In this document: positions 52,053 through 60,821 of the stretch, piece by piece
Layout: each line of letters opens with the position of its first letter
How positions within the stretch are numbered: the first letter of the stretch is position 1
Assembly: GCA_014163555.1 (NCBI GenBank)
Contig: JACJGO010000002.1
Coordinates: 186,001-250,000, forward strand
Origin: Flavisolibacter longurius
Lineage (GTDB): Bacteria; Bacteroidota; Bacteroidia; Chitinophagales; Chitinophagaceae
Length of the DNA stretch: 64,000 nucleotides
Direction of reading: 5' to 3'
Notes under the pieces: generated by a model
What the model saw: only the letters and a program-made list of their open reading frames with translations
Told to the model about the DNA's origin: nothing
Databases searched by the model: none
Translations under genes and position numbers: made by a program

Positions 52053-52694
52053 ATGTTGCCAAATTTTTTTCAGGAAGAATTGCTCGAAGCCGGTTGCGAT
52101 GAAGCGGGTCGCGGTTGCCTGGCCGGACCGGTGTTTGCAGCTGCGGTGATTTTACCGAAAGATTTTTATCATCCCTGGCTGAACGATTCCAAACAATTAA
52201 GCGAAGACCAGCGCTACGAATTGCGCCCCTTTATTGAGCAACATGCGATGGCGCATGCCGTGGCGCAATTGTGCAACAGGCAAATCGATAAAATCAACAT
52301 CCTGAAAGCGTCGTTCAAAAGCATGCATCTTGCTGTAAAGGCATTAACGGTAGAGCCGCAGCTCTTGCTGATTGATGGTAACCGCTTTACGCCCTACCGT
52401 CGAGTTCCGCACAAATGCATTGTTGGTGGCGATGGCAAATACGCTTCCATTGCTGCGGCCAGCGTGCTGGCAAAAACCTACCGCGACGATTATATGAAGA
52501 ACCTGCACCAGCAGTTTCCGCAGTATAACTGGGCAAAAAACAAGGGATACGCTACCAAAGATCACCAGGCGGCGCTGAATCAGTTCGGGCCCTGCCGTTA
52601 TCATCGTAAATCATTCCGGCTCCACTATAGCCAGTCCAGCCTGTTTTCGGCCAGCGACGGCCTCTCCAACGCCTCTATAGCCGATGTTGAATAA
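52053..52694 (+). CDS. rnhB: Ribonuclease HII
   Basis: A 213-aa RNase HII. The signature CDEAGRGCLAGPVFAAAVIL near the N-terminus has the catalytic Asp and Glu; further Asp residues are in LLIDGNRF and GGDGKYASIAAAS. It removes RNA from RNA:DNA hybrids. A TATTTTCG word (52036-52043) upstream is a possible -7 element. A terminator lies at 52831-52854. Confidence 0.95.
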   Translation: MLPNFFQEELLEAGCDEAGRGCLAGPVFAAAVILPKDFYHPWLNDSKQLSEDQRYELRPFIEQHAMAHAVAQLCNRQIDKINILKASFKSMHLAVKALTVEPQLLLIDGNRFTPYRRVPHKCIVGGDGKYASIAAASVLAKTYRDDYMKNLHQQFPQYNWAKNKGYATKDHQAALNQFGPCRYHRKSFRLHYSQSSLFSASDGLSNASIADVE

Positions 52695-52830
52695 GCTTTA
52701 AAAGACATTCTTTTTTCATTCTACAAGAATGTTTTTAAACGCATGCAGCGTTTTGCAGTCCATGCTCTGTCTTATTATTGCTGCATTACGAAATGTTCTG
52801 CCGTAAAAAAATGGTTGAAGGTTAACAAGA

Positions 52831-52854
52831 GCGCCCCGAACAGGGGCGTTTTTG
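52831..52854 (+). terminator. Rho-independent terminator of rnhB
   Basis: CGCCCC, loop GAACA, GGGGCG and TTTTTG, downstream of rnhB. Confidence 0.75.
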
Positions 52855-52876
52855 TATAGTGGAAATTGTAGGCTGT

Positions 52877-53287
52877 TTACTTTTCCAACCGGATAAAAAC
52901 ACCCTCCTGGCGAATGCCGTTGACAGTATAACTTCTTACCGACTTGTATTTTTTTCCGCCGCAATTGCATTTCTCCGTGGTAAAATCAAAATTTTCAAAA
53001 CGGTAGTCTTTGTTCAGCGAAGGCAGACGAACGGTCCAGTGGTAGTTGGCAGAAATGCTTTGCGCTACAGAAGAACGGCCCGTATCGGTGGGTGCCACCT
53101 GCGACAAACTGCGAAAACTGTCCAAAGCCTGCATATTGTTTTCGGGAGAATAGCGTACAAACCAAACGGTATCGGTTTCAACCGCCCGGAAACGTTCAAA
53201 GCTGATGGTGACCTCATCGCCGATACACATTTCTTTACAACAGCCTGTCAGCAGCAGAAAACTAAAAACCGCAAGGATTGTTTTCAT
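52877..53287 (-). CDS. Lipoprotein of unknown function
   Basis: A 136-aa protein with lipobox (LLLTGC, followed by another Cys). The body has an aromatic and Cys-containing C-terminal stretch (TTEKCNCGGKKYKSVRSYTV). No known domain. The start (MKTILAVFSF) at 53287 overlaps the 3' end of the upstream glycosyltransferase gene by 26 bp, so the two are cotranscribed. Confidence 0.6.
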   Translation of the reverse strand: MKTILAVFSFLLLTGCCKEMCIGDEVTISFERFRAVETDTVWFVRYSPENNMQALDSFRSLSQVAPTDTGRSSVAQSISANYHWTVRLPSLNKDYRFENFDFTTEKCNCGGKKYKSVRSYTVNGIRQEGVFIRLEK

Positions 53288-54386
53288 TGGACTTTTTTGT
53301 CTGGGCCGCATTTTGCAGTGATGCAACAAACGCCGCTATACCTTCTGACAATAAATCACCCCTTTCCGCTGCAAAGGACCGGTACTCAAACTGCGAAGCG
53401 AGGGAAAGCACCCGCTGCAAACTGAATTTTTTCTGCTCAACGCAAAATGCAAAATTGTTTTTCATCAGATGAGCGGCTAGGTATTCCTGTTCAGTTTGTC
53501 CAGGTGTAGGAATTAAAATGCTGCGCTTTTTCAGGGCAGCCAGATCCATCACCGTGCTGTAACCGCAACGGGCAATGACCAGCGAAGCACCGAGGATAAC
53601 CGCTTCAAGTTTAGCGGCCGGTAAATGATTATACACGGTTACGTTGGAGGCCACTGAAATGCTTTCGGCGGTGCCGGGTAATCCTCTTACCAACACAACC
53701 GGTTCCGTGTAATTTTCCAGATCCTGCAGCAGGCGATTCTCCAACAAACTGCGTTGTGGTTCGGGACCCGAAAGTAACAAGAGCAAATAGTTCCCGCCTG
53801 TTATTTGTGTTTGTGTTGCAAACCGCGTCAACGGACCCACAAACCGCACCGGAACGTCGGGCATTGCAACCGGATGCGAAAGCTCGCCGGCCAGGTTCTC
53901 ATCCCCGGCTCTATCCGGTACCCAGCATTCATCAAATTGCTGAATGTAACGGTAGTTGATGTCCTGCAAAACCACTTCAGCCAGTTGCAGCGGTGCCTGT
54001 ATCCGCAACTGATGTGTCATAAAAGCAGAGTGAATGCCGGGATGGTGCAAGCCATACCGGTTATCAGAAATCACGGCGTTGATTCCCTTTTCTTCAACAA
54101 CTTTTTCCAGCCACTCTTGTTCTTCTTTTATCGCCGAAAGTAGTTTGGGAATTTGCGCCACAATTTTTACCGCCAATCCCCAGCCGGTTGAAGCGTATTC
54201 GATTTCGTAACCGGGAATGGAAAGCATTTCAAGATGCGGAAACTCCGCTTCCAGCACGGTTTTCCCAGTACCGGAAGCTGCCAGAACAACCCGGCAGTTT
54301 TGCGCTAACAGTTCGTGAATCAAGGGGATGCAACGGGTAGCATGACCCAGTCCCCAATCCATGGGCGAAACGAGTACAAGCGGCAT
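53262..54386 (-). CDS. GT28-type glycosyltransferase
   Basis: A 374-aa GT-B enzyme. The N-terminal word SPMDWGLGHATRCIPLI contains the GHATR motif of MurG-like glycosyltransferases, and the C-terminal domain (GASLVIARCGYSTVMDLAAL, then ILIPTPGQTEQEYLA) is the nucleotide-sugar-binding part. Substrates may be a lipid or cell-wall glycan. The ATG at 54386 is chosen; the alternative GTG six codons earlier has no support. Confidence 0.82.
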   Translation of the reverse strand: MPLVLVSPMDWGLGHATRCIPLIHELLAQNCRVVLAASGTGKTVLEAEFPHLEMLSIPGYEIEYASTGWGLAVKIVAQIPKLLSAIKEEQEWLEKVVEEKGINAVISDNRYGLHHPGIHSAFMTHQLRIQAPLQLAEVVLQDINYRYIQQFDECWVPDRAGDENLAGELSHPVAMPDVPVRFVGPLTRFATQTQITGGNYLLLLLSGPEPQRSLLENRLLQDLENYTEPVVLVRGLPGTAESISVASNVTVYNHLPAAKLEAVILGASLVIARCGYSTVMDLAALKKRSILIPTPGQTEQEYLAAHLMKNNFAFCVEQKKFSLQRVLSLASQFEYRSFAAERGDLLSEGIAAFVASLQNAAQTKKSNENNPCGF

Positions 54387-54475
54387 CGGGCGGGATTGAT
54401 TCACGTTAAATTTTTTTTGTTTGGCGGAGAGTTATACTAAATTGGGGAGCAAAATAGTTATTTCAAAAACTTGGT

Positions 54476-54595
54476 ATGAAGAAGATATTCTATGTGGCAT
54501 TGTTCTTGACTATTCTAGGTGTAACCGGTTGCTCCCGCAATTACTACTCTGGCTCCGGCAAAGGAAGTAGCTGCGGATGTCCCGGAAAGGTTTAG
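54476..54595 (+). CDS. 39-aa lipoprotein, Cys/Gly-rich
   Basis: ATG at 54476 opens a 39-codon frame: a signal ending in the lipobox GVTGC, then SRNYYSGSGKGSSCGCPGKV and a TAG stop. Similar tiny lipoproteins with NYYSGSGKG...CGCP occur in Bacteroidota, as I recall, which makes coding plausible. It precedes the 80-aa protein by 17 bp. Function unknown. Confidence 0.65.
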   Translation: MKKIFYVALFLTILGVTGCSRNYYSGSGKGSSCGCPGKV

Positions 54596-54612
54596 GATAA
54601 AAAGGACGAGTC

Positions 54613-54855
54613 ATGAAAAACTATAATCGAGATTTGTTGCTGTTGTACAAAGAGGAAGAGTACAATGATGATCTGATCCAGAATGAAGTAGAGTGTTTGC
54701 ACCGTATTCTGTTGAACGTGGAAAAACATGAAGTTTTTTGCCAGGCGCACGAACTCGTATCCCGTTATAAGATCACCAGAAAAGCAAAGGCCATCCTGAA
54801 AGCTGCAGAATGGCCCGAACTAAAACCCTTTTATTTTTTGATCAACAAAAATTAA
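54613..54855 (+). CDS. 80-aa acidic protein of unknown function
   Basis: A soluble, charged 80-aa protein (KEEEYNDDLIQNEVECLHRI) without recognised domain. It follows the small lipoprotein gene closely on the same strand. Its stop overlaps the stop of the convergent aminotransferase gene (TTAA). No homologue is recognised, but codon structure and the start position look normal. Confidence 0.55.
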   Translation: MKNYNRDLLLLYKEEEYNDDLIQNEVECLHRILLNVEKHEVFCQAHELVSRYKITRKAKAILKAAEWPELKPFYFLINKN

Positions 54856-56105
54856 GAAAGCTGCGCCAACGCGGCTTTTAATTTTTGTAGCATTTCATCG
54901 ATCTCCTCTTTCTTGCACGTACCTACACTCAGCCGGTACCACGGCGATGTGTTGGAAGCGCCAAACGCATAAAACGGCACAATGGCCAAACCTGCCGCCT
55001 GCAGCAAGTACGCAGTCACATCCGCCTGGTTTTCCAATGTTTTTCCCTCCGCGGTTTTCTTTCCTTTCAGGTCAATTTTTATCGTGAGATAAATGGCGGC
55101 TTCCGGCGCTACGGCATCTACGGCAAACCCTTCTTTTTTCAACTGGATAAAGCCTTCATAAATACGGCGAAGCCTTTCTTCCACTTCGGCTTTGAAGTGC
55201 GTGAAATAGGTGTTGATGCTTTCGCCCTGTCCCAAAAACTTGGTGAGACCTTTTTGTTCCGGCATGGGTGCCCAGGCACCTACGTGTGAAAGAATGGCTT
55301 TCATTTTATTGAGCACATTGGCAGGGCCGAAGCTCCAGCCTACCCTTACACCAGTGGCAGCAAAACATTTGCTGATGGCATCAATAAAGATGGTATAGGG
55401 TCGCATCTCCGGGTTGAGTGATACCGGGTCGTAGTGTTCGATACCGTTGTAGGTGAGGTGCCAGTACATCTGGTCGTACATCACGTACAATTTTTTTGCA
55501 TCACCACGACGCTTGTTCTCTTCCACCACCATATCACAAATGGCACTCAGTTCTTCTTTGCGGAAGGTAGTACCGGTAGGGTTTTGCGGCGAACAAAGCG
55601 CCAGGAATGAAGCGTCGCTGATGTAAGGCTTCAGGTCCTCTGCCGTTGGCATAAATGCATTCTCGGCTTTGGCTTCCACCACCACATGTTGTGCTTCCAC
55701 AAAATGCGTGTAGTGGTTGTTGTTCCAAGAAGGCACCGCGTAAATCACTTTCTCGCCTTTATCCACCACGGCTCTGAAGAGCGCATAGATCAAGGGACGA
55801 CCACCGGAAGCCACCAGGATCTCATCCACGCCATATTCCAGGCCCTGGTATTCTTTGCTGAAGCGACTCAACGCTTCCCGCAGTTCCAGGCTGCCTTCAC
55901 CAGGAGGATAGTTCGTAAAATGGGCCCGGTAAGCATCCACGATATTATCTTCCAGGTCCTTTGGAATCGGGAAAATCTTGGGGTCAAAATCACCAACGGT
56001 AAAGTTGTAGATCCGCTCTCCTTTGCGGATGCGTTCACGTATTTCGCCGCCCAGCTTAACGATCTCTGAGCCGATCAATGTTTCGGATAAATGAGAAAGT
56101 TTCAT
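54852..56105 (-). CDS. Aminotransferase class I/II (aspartate-type)
   Basis: A 417-aa PLP-dependent aminotransferase. The active-site word (IDAISKCFAATGVRVGWSFGP) contains the Schiff-base Lys, and NPTGTTFRKEELSAI and YRLSVGTCKKEE complete the fold I pattern. The amino donor and keto-acid partner (probably aspartate/2-oxoglutarate type) are not fixed. The start at MKLSHLSE (56105) fits homology; the upstream frame has none. A TACCTTCG word lies at 56123-56130. Confidence 0.87.
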   Translation of the reverse strand: MKLSHLSETLIGSEIVKLGGEIRERIRKGERIYNFTVGDFDPKIFPIPKDLEDNIVDAYRAHFTNYPPGEGSLELREALSRFSKEYQGLEYGVDEILVASGGRPLIYALFRAVVDKGEKVIYAVPSWNNNHYTHFVEAQHVVVEAKAENAFMPTAEDLKPYISDASFLALCSPQNPTGTTFRKEELSAICDMVVEENKRRGDAKKLYVMYDQMYWHLTYNGIEHYDPVSLNPEMRPYTIFIDAISKCFAATGVRVGWSFGPANVLNKMKAILSHVGAWAPMPEQKGLTKFLGQGESINTYFTHFKAEVEERLRRIYEGFIQLKKEGFAVDAVAPEAAIYLTIKIDLKGKKTAEGKTLENQADVTAYLLQAAGLAIVPFYAFGASNTSPWYRLSVGTCKKEEIDEMLQKLKAALAQLS

Positions 56106-56122
56106 GTTTTTAAATTGCGCGG

Positions 56123-56130
56123 CGAAGGTA
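56123..56130 (-). promoter_or_regulatory. Candidate -7 promoter element of the aminotransferase gene
   Basis: The minus strand reads TACCTTCG, as at kdnA and typA, 17 nt before the ATG. Confidence 0.4.
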
Positions 56131-56197
56131 GGGCATAATACGCAACGCCTGTTCACACGATTACGCGTCAAAATGTGATGGCCAACCGTGAGAAAAG

Positions 56198-56308
56198 TAG
56201 GCAGTATGCAGTATGTAGTAGGCCGTAGAGTGGTTTTTTATCGTATCAAAAAAACTATCCGCACTGATCTCATAAACATGAACGGCCAATGGTAAACGGC
56301 AAACTTAC
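56198..56308. repeat. Heptamer-period tracts between aminotransferase and GT39 genes
   Basis: TAGGCAG, TATGCAG, TATGTAG, TAGGCCG (56198-56225), and AACGGCC, AATGGTA, AACGGCA, AACTTAC (56281-56308), both with period 7. The units of the two differ, and they are not complementary. The second ends one base before the GT39 stop. Confidence 0.6.
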
Positions 56309-57970
56309 CTACTCCACCTGCAGGTTGATTTTTTCGCTGTTGTGCGAATAAAGCTGGCTGTCAGACATAACCCCAAAACGGAAGAAATAATTGCCGGTTT
56401 CCAGCGCAGGAGAAATCGTCCATTGCCCGACATTCTGGTTTAACACCTGCTGTAGGGTAAATGGTGCTTCGATGATGCTATGGCGGTCGCGGCCCTTAAA
56501 AATGACGATAGCAATTTTCGGATTCACGTCGGGATGTTGCTGTAAATAGGTTTTGTAATGCGGCGGCACCTCTACACGGAACGAAATATGAAGGGAGTCA
56601 GCCGCTTTAATGGTGTAATCGCTGCTGCGAAACTGGATCTTGGCAAAAGAATGATAGCTGCTGTCGAATTTGTAGCCTACCGTATACAGCGGGGTTTTAA
56701 TGGAATCTTCCTTTTCGTACAAATCGTAAATATCCAGGATGTAAACCGGTTTGCCAAGAATGGAATCTTCCACCGGCCAGAAATTATAATTGTTCCGTCG
56801 GTCGTCAAATTTGTTCAGCGAGTAGGTCATCTGCCCTGTATAAAACCAGTATTTTGAAGCCCGTTGGTAACTGTTGTTGAATACGACAGGTAACCCTTTG
56901 GTACGCTGTTTCATTTCTTGCGGCCAGTCCTTCCAGGCATGATACCGCTCCACGATGGCTTGCGCAGGAACAATATTCACGATCATGAGCACACGAAAAG
57001 CAAAAACAAGGAGTAAGGTAACAGGCAGCAGATGCAAAAGCCATTTGCGCCATCCGGCTTTATCCAGCAAAAACTGGTGCGCCAACACCATTACCGCAAT
57101 AATAGCCGGAGCCGTCCAGTTAGGCTCAACTTTTCCTTTGAGTGTACTGAGTAAAAAGAAAAGAAAAAAACCAACAGCGGAAAACTTCAGCGCTCTGTCA
57201 AAACAGTTTTTGCTGCGATAAAGAAATGCAGCCGGCCAGAGAATAAAACCGGCCAGCGGTCCGGCCAACAGAAGTTGCCCGAGAATATAATCGGTGGTGT
57301 ACGAAAACTTGTATGGATTGACATTGCTTTCGAAAAGATGATACCGGAAGCTGATCCAGTTATGCCCGCTTTGCCAGATAAGATGCGGAACAAACAAGAG
57401 CAAGGCAACCAGTCCCGCTACATACAGTTTTGCGTTACGCAGCAGCTTCAGGTTGGACAGCAGCACAAAAAAGACCACCAGCACACCATGATACTTGCTG
57501 TACAGCAATGCAGCGGCGGTAAGTCCAAGGAATATGGTGTTTTCCCAGGTATCCTGCTGCAGAAATTTTCGGTACAGCCAAAGAAACAGGGCCGTAAAAA
57601 ATAGCAGTGGTATATCAGGCACCGCAACAAAACCACTGATCTGCAAAACGGCTACCGACAAAGCAATGGCGTAAAAAAGAAAAGGCTCTTTTCTCTCCGT
57701 AAGCTTTTCTGTGATGTATAACGTAGCGGTATTGAGCAGGAGTGGAACAATGCGTACCCCCACTTCGCCGCCTAAAATGGTTGTTCCCATTTTAATGAGC
57801 AGAGCAATCAGGGGCGGATGATCAAAATACCCCCAGTCGAGATAACGGGAGAACACCCAGTAGTATGCTTCGTCATCCTGCAACTCGGTGAAGATGGCCT
57901 GTAAAAGGCCGAGCAGGACCCAGGCTGTATAAAAAAGGAATCGGTGATGTTTATTCAAAAAGTTCTTCAA
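56309..57970 (-). CDS. GT39-family membrane glycosyltransferase (ArnT/PMT-like)
   Basis: A 553-aa polytopic protein. The first luminal loop with the DDEAYYW motif and GYFDHPPL is diagnostic of GT39-type polyprenol-phosphate-dependent transferases. A C-terminal soluble beta domain is attached (from about residue 430). Known members transfer sugars to lipid A or proteins at the periplasmic face. It ends a close operon: its start is 6 bp after the stop of the NR-kinase-like gene. Acceptor unknown. Confidence 0.82.
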   Translation of the reverse strand: MKNFLNKHHRFLFYTAWVLLGLLQAIFTELQDDEAYYWVFSRYLDWGYFDHPPLIALLIKMGTTILGGEVGVRIVPLLLNTATLYITEKLTERKEPFLFYAIALSVAVLQISGFVAVPDIPLLFFTALFLWLYRKFLQQDTWENTIFLGLTAAALLYSKYHGVLVVFFVLLSNLKLLRNAKLYVAGLVALLLFVPHLIWQSGHNWISFRYHLFESNVNPYKFSYTTDYILGQLLLAGPLAGFILWPAAFLYRSKNCFDRALKFSAVGFFLFFLLSTLKGKVEPNWTAPAIIAVMVLAHQFLLDKAGWRKWLLHLLPVTLLLVFAFRVLMIVNIVPAQAIVERYHAWKDWPQEMKQRTKGLPVVFNNSYQRASKYWFYTGQMTYSLNKFDDRRNNYNFWPVEDSILGKPVYILDIYDLYEKEDSIKTPLYTVGYKFDSSYHSFAKIQFRSSDYTIKAADSLHISFRVEVPPHYKTYLQQHPDVNPKIAIVIFKGRDRHSIIEAPFTLQQVLNQNVGQWTISPALETGNYFFRFGVMSDSQLYSHNSEKINLQVE

Positions 57971-57976
57971 GCGGAT

Positions 57977-58507
57977 TTACTTAGTGTGAAAGAATTGATC
58001 GATGGCCTGTACCGCTGTGTACAGCCGTTGCCGTTCCGCACCGCGGATTTCCACCCAAGGAATCCCACTGTTGATCAGAATGTCTTTGTACATGTTGAAA
58101 AGTCGCTGCCGCATAGAGAGGTCCGGGTATTCCCGCAGCACATCCTGTGCCCAGGGAAGATCGGTAGCGCAAAGCAGATAAAGATCACAATGTGACCGTG
58201 TAATTTCTTTCAATATCCAGGTAGGACAATGCTGAAAGGCCACTTCGTACCAAACCTTCATTACATACAAATCGGTATCCACTACGTACACATTGTTTCT
58301 TGCGCTTTCAGCAGTTTGTGCCTCTAACTGTATTTGTCCTTTGGCAATAACAGAGAGGTCATTGTAAGTGTAATCTGTATCGTTTTGCAGCAGGTATTCC
58401 CTTGCATACTCCGGGCACCAAACCGTGTTGTAATGCTCAGCCAATTCTTCACACAAGGTGCTTTTGCCGGTGGACTCAGGACCGATGACAACAATTTTTT
58501 TAATCAT
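57977..58507 (-). CDS. NadR-kinase-like P-loop protein (possible nicotinamide riboside kinase)
   Basis: A 176-aa AAA_28-type ATPase. Walker A is GPESTGKSTLCEEL, with PEYAREYLL and VDTDLYVMKVWYE as in the kinase domain of NadR. It is clearly paralogous to the C-terminal half of the adjacent nadR-like protein (GSESTGKSTLAERL, PEMAREVI, CDTELTITKSYAL). It overlaps that gene by 4 bp. Phosphorylation of nicotinamide riboside is likely, or a related nucleoside, by similarity. Confidence 0.75.
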   Translation of the reverse strand: MIKKIVVIGPESTGKSTLCEELAEHYNTVWCPEYAREYLLQNDTDYTYNDLSVIAKGQIQLEAQTAESARNNVYVVDTDLYVMKVWYEVAFQHCPTWILKEITRSHCDLYLLCATDLPWAQDVLREYPDLSMRQRLFNMYKDILINSGIPWVEIRGAERQRLYTAVQAIDQFFHTK

Positions 58508-59490
58508 GAATATTGGCTAATAAAATAATCAATTTCACGGCATGCCTTTTCAAACCTTTCCTCCCAATTACCATTAAGGATACGATAAGACAACATTGCT
58601 TTTTTCAATGTAGAAAGATGCGACTCGCTTAAAGCTTGCCTCTCTGCCTCCTCTAGCCTTGTGCCATCCTGAATAAACGGACAACTTGTATCTAGGAAAA
58701 GATAAAGGTCGCATTGATTTGCTTTTTCTACCCATTCCGGTACGCGGAGGTTTTCTCCAAATAAAAATAATGCGTATGATTTTGTGATGGTGAGTTCCGT
58801 GTCACAAAACAAAATTTTATTGGCGTCTTTTACTTTCTCAAGAATAGCTGTTGCATGTAACGTTGCTATCTGGCTAAGGTCTGATGATGTGCACTGATTG
58901 GTGTGGCCAATCACTTCTCTTGCCATTTCGGGGACAAACGTTGTTTTATAATGTATGGCCAAGCGTTCTGCCAGTGTCGATTTACCGGTTGATTCCGATC
59001 CGACGAGTGCTACTTTTTTTACGAAATAGGGTTGCACTTCTGGAGGAAGAAAGCCCCAATAAGCAAACGGTTTCTGCCGGATGGCAGATGCAGAAACAGG
59101 AATCTGGACCCGCGGCTCATCAAACAGTATATGTTCTGCACCCAAAAAGGACGCAAAAAGATCACCATATGCCTCCGAGCTGAAAACCACATCTACACCA
59201 AGAACAAGTTCTTTTACTTTATGGGCCCAAGCTTTCGCATACGATGGTTCAGGAGCGGAGGTTTCGGTCAACATGTGCGGATCGTATTCAACAGAAGTAA
59301 TACAGACCCTTTGTTGATATAAAAACAACTGCCTAAGCCAGCTTTCTCTTACGGCGCCCGGGATAAATTCACCCGGATGATGACAAAGTAAAACTGTGAG
59401 TACATCGCAATGCTGCAGGCCAAAATTGATAAGTGAAAGGTGGCCCTTGTGCACAGGCATGAATTTCCCAACGACTAAGCCCTTTCTCAT
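58504..59490 (-). CDS. nadR: NadR-like bifunctional NMN adenylyltransferase / ribosylnicotinamide kinase
   Basis: A 328-aa protein. The N-terminal nucleotidyltransferase has VGKFMPVHKGHLSLI (HxGH-type motif) and SASAIRQKPF. The C-terminal P-loop kinase begins at GSESTGKST (about residue 170). Such proteins turn imported nicotinamide riboside into NMN and NAD. There is no DNA-binding HTH at the N-terminus, unlike enterobacterial NadR. Start at MRKGLVV (59490). It overlaps pnuC by 4 bp (ATGA) and the next kinase gene by 4 bp. Confidence 0.87.
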   Translation of the reverse strand: MRKGLVVGKFMPVHKGHLSLINFGLQHCDVLTVLLCHHPGEFIPGAVRESWLRQLFLYQQRVCITSVEYDPHMLTETSAPEPSYAKAWAHKVKELVLGVDVVFSSEAYGDLFASFLGAEHILFDEPRVQIPVSASAIRQKPFAYWGFLPPEVQPYFVKKVALVGSESTGKSTLAERLAIHYKTTFVPEMAREVIGHTNQCTSSDLSQIATLHATAILEKVKDANKILFCDTELTITKSYALFLFGENLRVPEWVEKANQCDLYLFLDTSCPFIQDGTRLEEAERQALSESHLSTLKKAMLSYRILNGNWEERFEKACREIDYFISQYS

Positions 59491-60116
59491 ATCACACTGT
59501 TTTTTTCTCTTGCCCTTCTTTGCCATTCTAGTAACCCGAAGACAGCCAGCACCAGCAGCACCCCATAATACACACTGGTAAACACAAGACCCTTTACAAA
59601 ATACAGGGGAATAGAAGCAATATTGGTTACAATCCACCACCACCAGCTTTCCACTTTCTTTTTAGCCATCAGCCACATGCCTGTAAAAGCGGACGCCGAC
59701 GCCAGTGCATCGGCCCATGGAATGACACCCTCAAAAAAGTTTTGTTTTAAAAACGTAAGCGCCGAAAAAATGGCACCGTAAAAGAAAAGAAAAAAGCCAA
59801 TCTCCTGTCCCCACTCCTTCCTGCTGGAAAATGTAACCTGCAGTACCGGTTTGTCCTTACGGTCCTTTCGTGTCCAAAGCCACCAGCCGTAAATACTCAT
59901 CACCGTATAATAAAAATTGACGCTGGCTTCGCCAATGAGGTGATACTTAAAACTGAGATAGATATAGATAACCGTATTGATCAACCCTGTGGGATACACC
60001 CAGATATTTTCAATCCGTGAAAACAACACGCTGATAATGCCGGTGAAAACGGCAATGTATTCGAGCGGCGTTGTTGCCTGAAGGTTCTGAAAAAACTGGT
60101 CAACAATTTCCTGCAT
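59487..60116 (-). CDS. pnuC: Nicotinamide riboside transporter PnuC
   Basis: A 209-aa membrane protein of the PnuC (SWEET-like) family with about seven spans and characteristic words NIWVYPTGLINTVIYIYLS, YYTVMSIYGWWLW and ESWWWWIVTNIASIPLY. It imports nicotinamide riboside across the inner membrane. It overlaps nadR by 4 bp and sits 15 bp after the M23-type lipoprotein gene, an operon that couples transport to phosphorylation. Confidence 0.92.
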   Translation of the reverse strand: MQEIVDQFFQNLQATTPLEYIAVFTGIISVLFSRIENIWVYPTGLINTVIYIYLSFKYHLIGEASVNFYYTVMSIYGWWLWTRKDRKDKPVLQVTFSSRKEWGQEIGFFLFFYGAIFSALTFLKQNFFEGVIPWADALASASAFTGMWLMAKKKVESWWWWIVTNIASIPLYFVKGLVFTSVYYGVLLVLAVFGLLEWQRRAREKNSVI

Positions 60117-60131
60117 AGACTACAAACCTAA

Positions 60132-60716
60132 TTAAAGCGCTTTATACCGGCGAAGCGGTTGCAGAAATTTGGCGCCTTTTTCAGTTTCAAATACAACGGG
60201 AAATTCGTTGCGGCCAATGCGAGGATTTTTGGTGACCTCGAAATGCAGGTGCGGAAATGCACTAAAGCCAGTATTACCGCTGTAGCCGATCAATTGTCCC
60301 CTGGTAACGGTGTCGCCTGTACGTACCAAGGCACCGTTGTGCCGAAGATGCCAGTAATGGGCATAAGAGCCATCGCTGTGCCGGATGGTAATGCCGTTGC
60401 CTTTGCCCACAAAGCGTTTTGTAATGCCGCCATCGCGGAAATGACTTCGTGCAAAACTGACAACGCCGCTTCTTGCTGCATGGATTGGTGTGCCTTGTTT
60501 CATTTTAAAATCAACGGCAAAATCGCCGTAATGCGAAAAAAACGAATGTGAACCCTGCACCACCCGGTACGAGTTTCCTTTTGCATACGGTAATGCGTAA
60601 ACATAGGTTGAATCGGGCAGCGTTTTGGCGGACCTGTACATCAAATGGTTGTTTTGCAGCATGGCACAGGAACAAAAACTACCGGCAATACCTAGTATGA
60701 TAAGCTTGGAGTTCAT
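60132..60716 (-). CDS. M23-type peptidase lipoprotein
   Basis: A 194-aa protein with lipobox (IAGSFCSC) and the LytM/M23 core: HYGDFAVDF with the zinc ligands, then YAHYWHLR and PHLHFEV. M23 proteins cut peptidoglycan cross-links. The start MNSKLI (60716) fits the signal. It lies 15 bp upstream of pnuC and is probably the first gene of the operon, although its function is unrelated. Confidence 0.85.
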   Translation of the reverse strand: MNSKLIILGIAGSFCSCAMLQNNHLMYRSAKTLPDSTYVYALPYAKGNSYRVVQGSHSFFSHYGDFAVDFKMKQGTPIHAARSGVVSFARSHFRDGGITKRFVGKGNGITIRHSDGSYAHYWHLRHNGALVRTGDTVTRGQLIGYSGNTGFSAFPHLHFEVTKNPRIGRNEFPVVFETEKGAKFLQPLRRYKAL

Positions 60717-60770
60717 TCTCACAATCACATACCGAAGTTCATCAATTTCTTTACCATATCATGGAAATGA

Positions 60771-60796
60771 CAAAAGCACCTTTCAAGGTGCTTTTG
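60771..60796. terminator. Rho-independent terminator after the NifU-type gene
   Basis: A perfect stem (CAAAAGCACCTT and complement) with a 2-nt spacer. Read on the minus strand it ends TTTTG after the NifU-type gene. Confidence 0.75.
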
Positions 60797-60821
60797 TTGG
60801 ATATAATGTGTAGAAGCGAAA

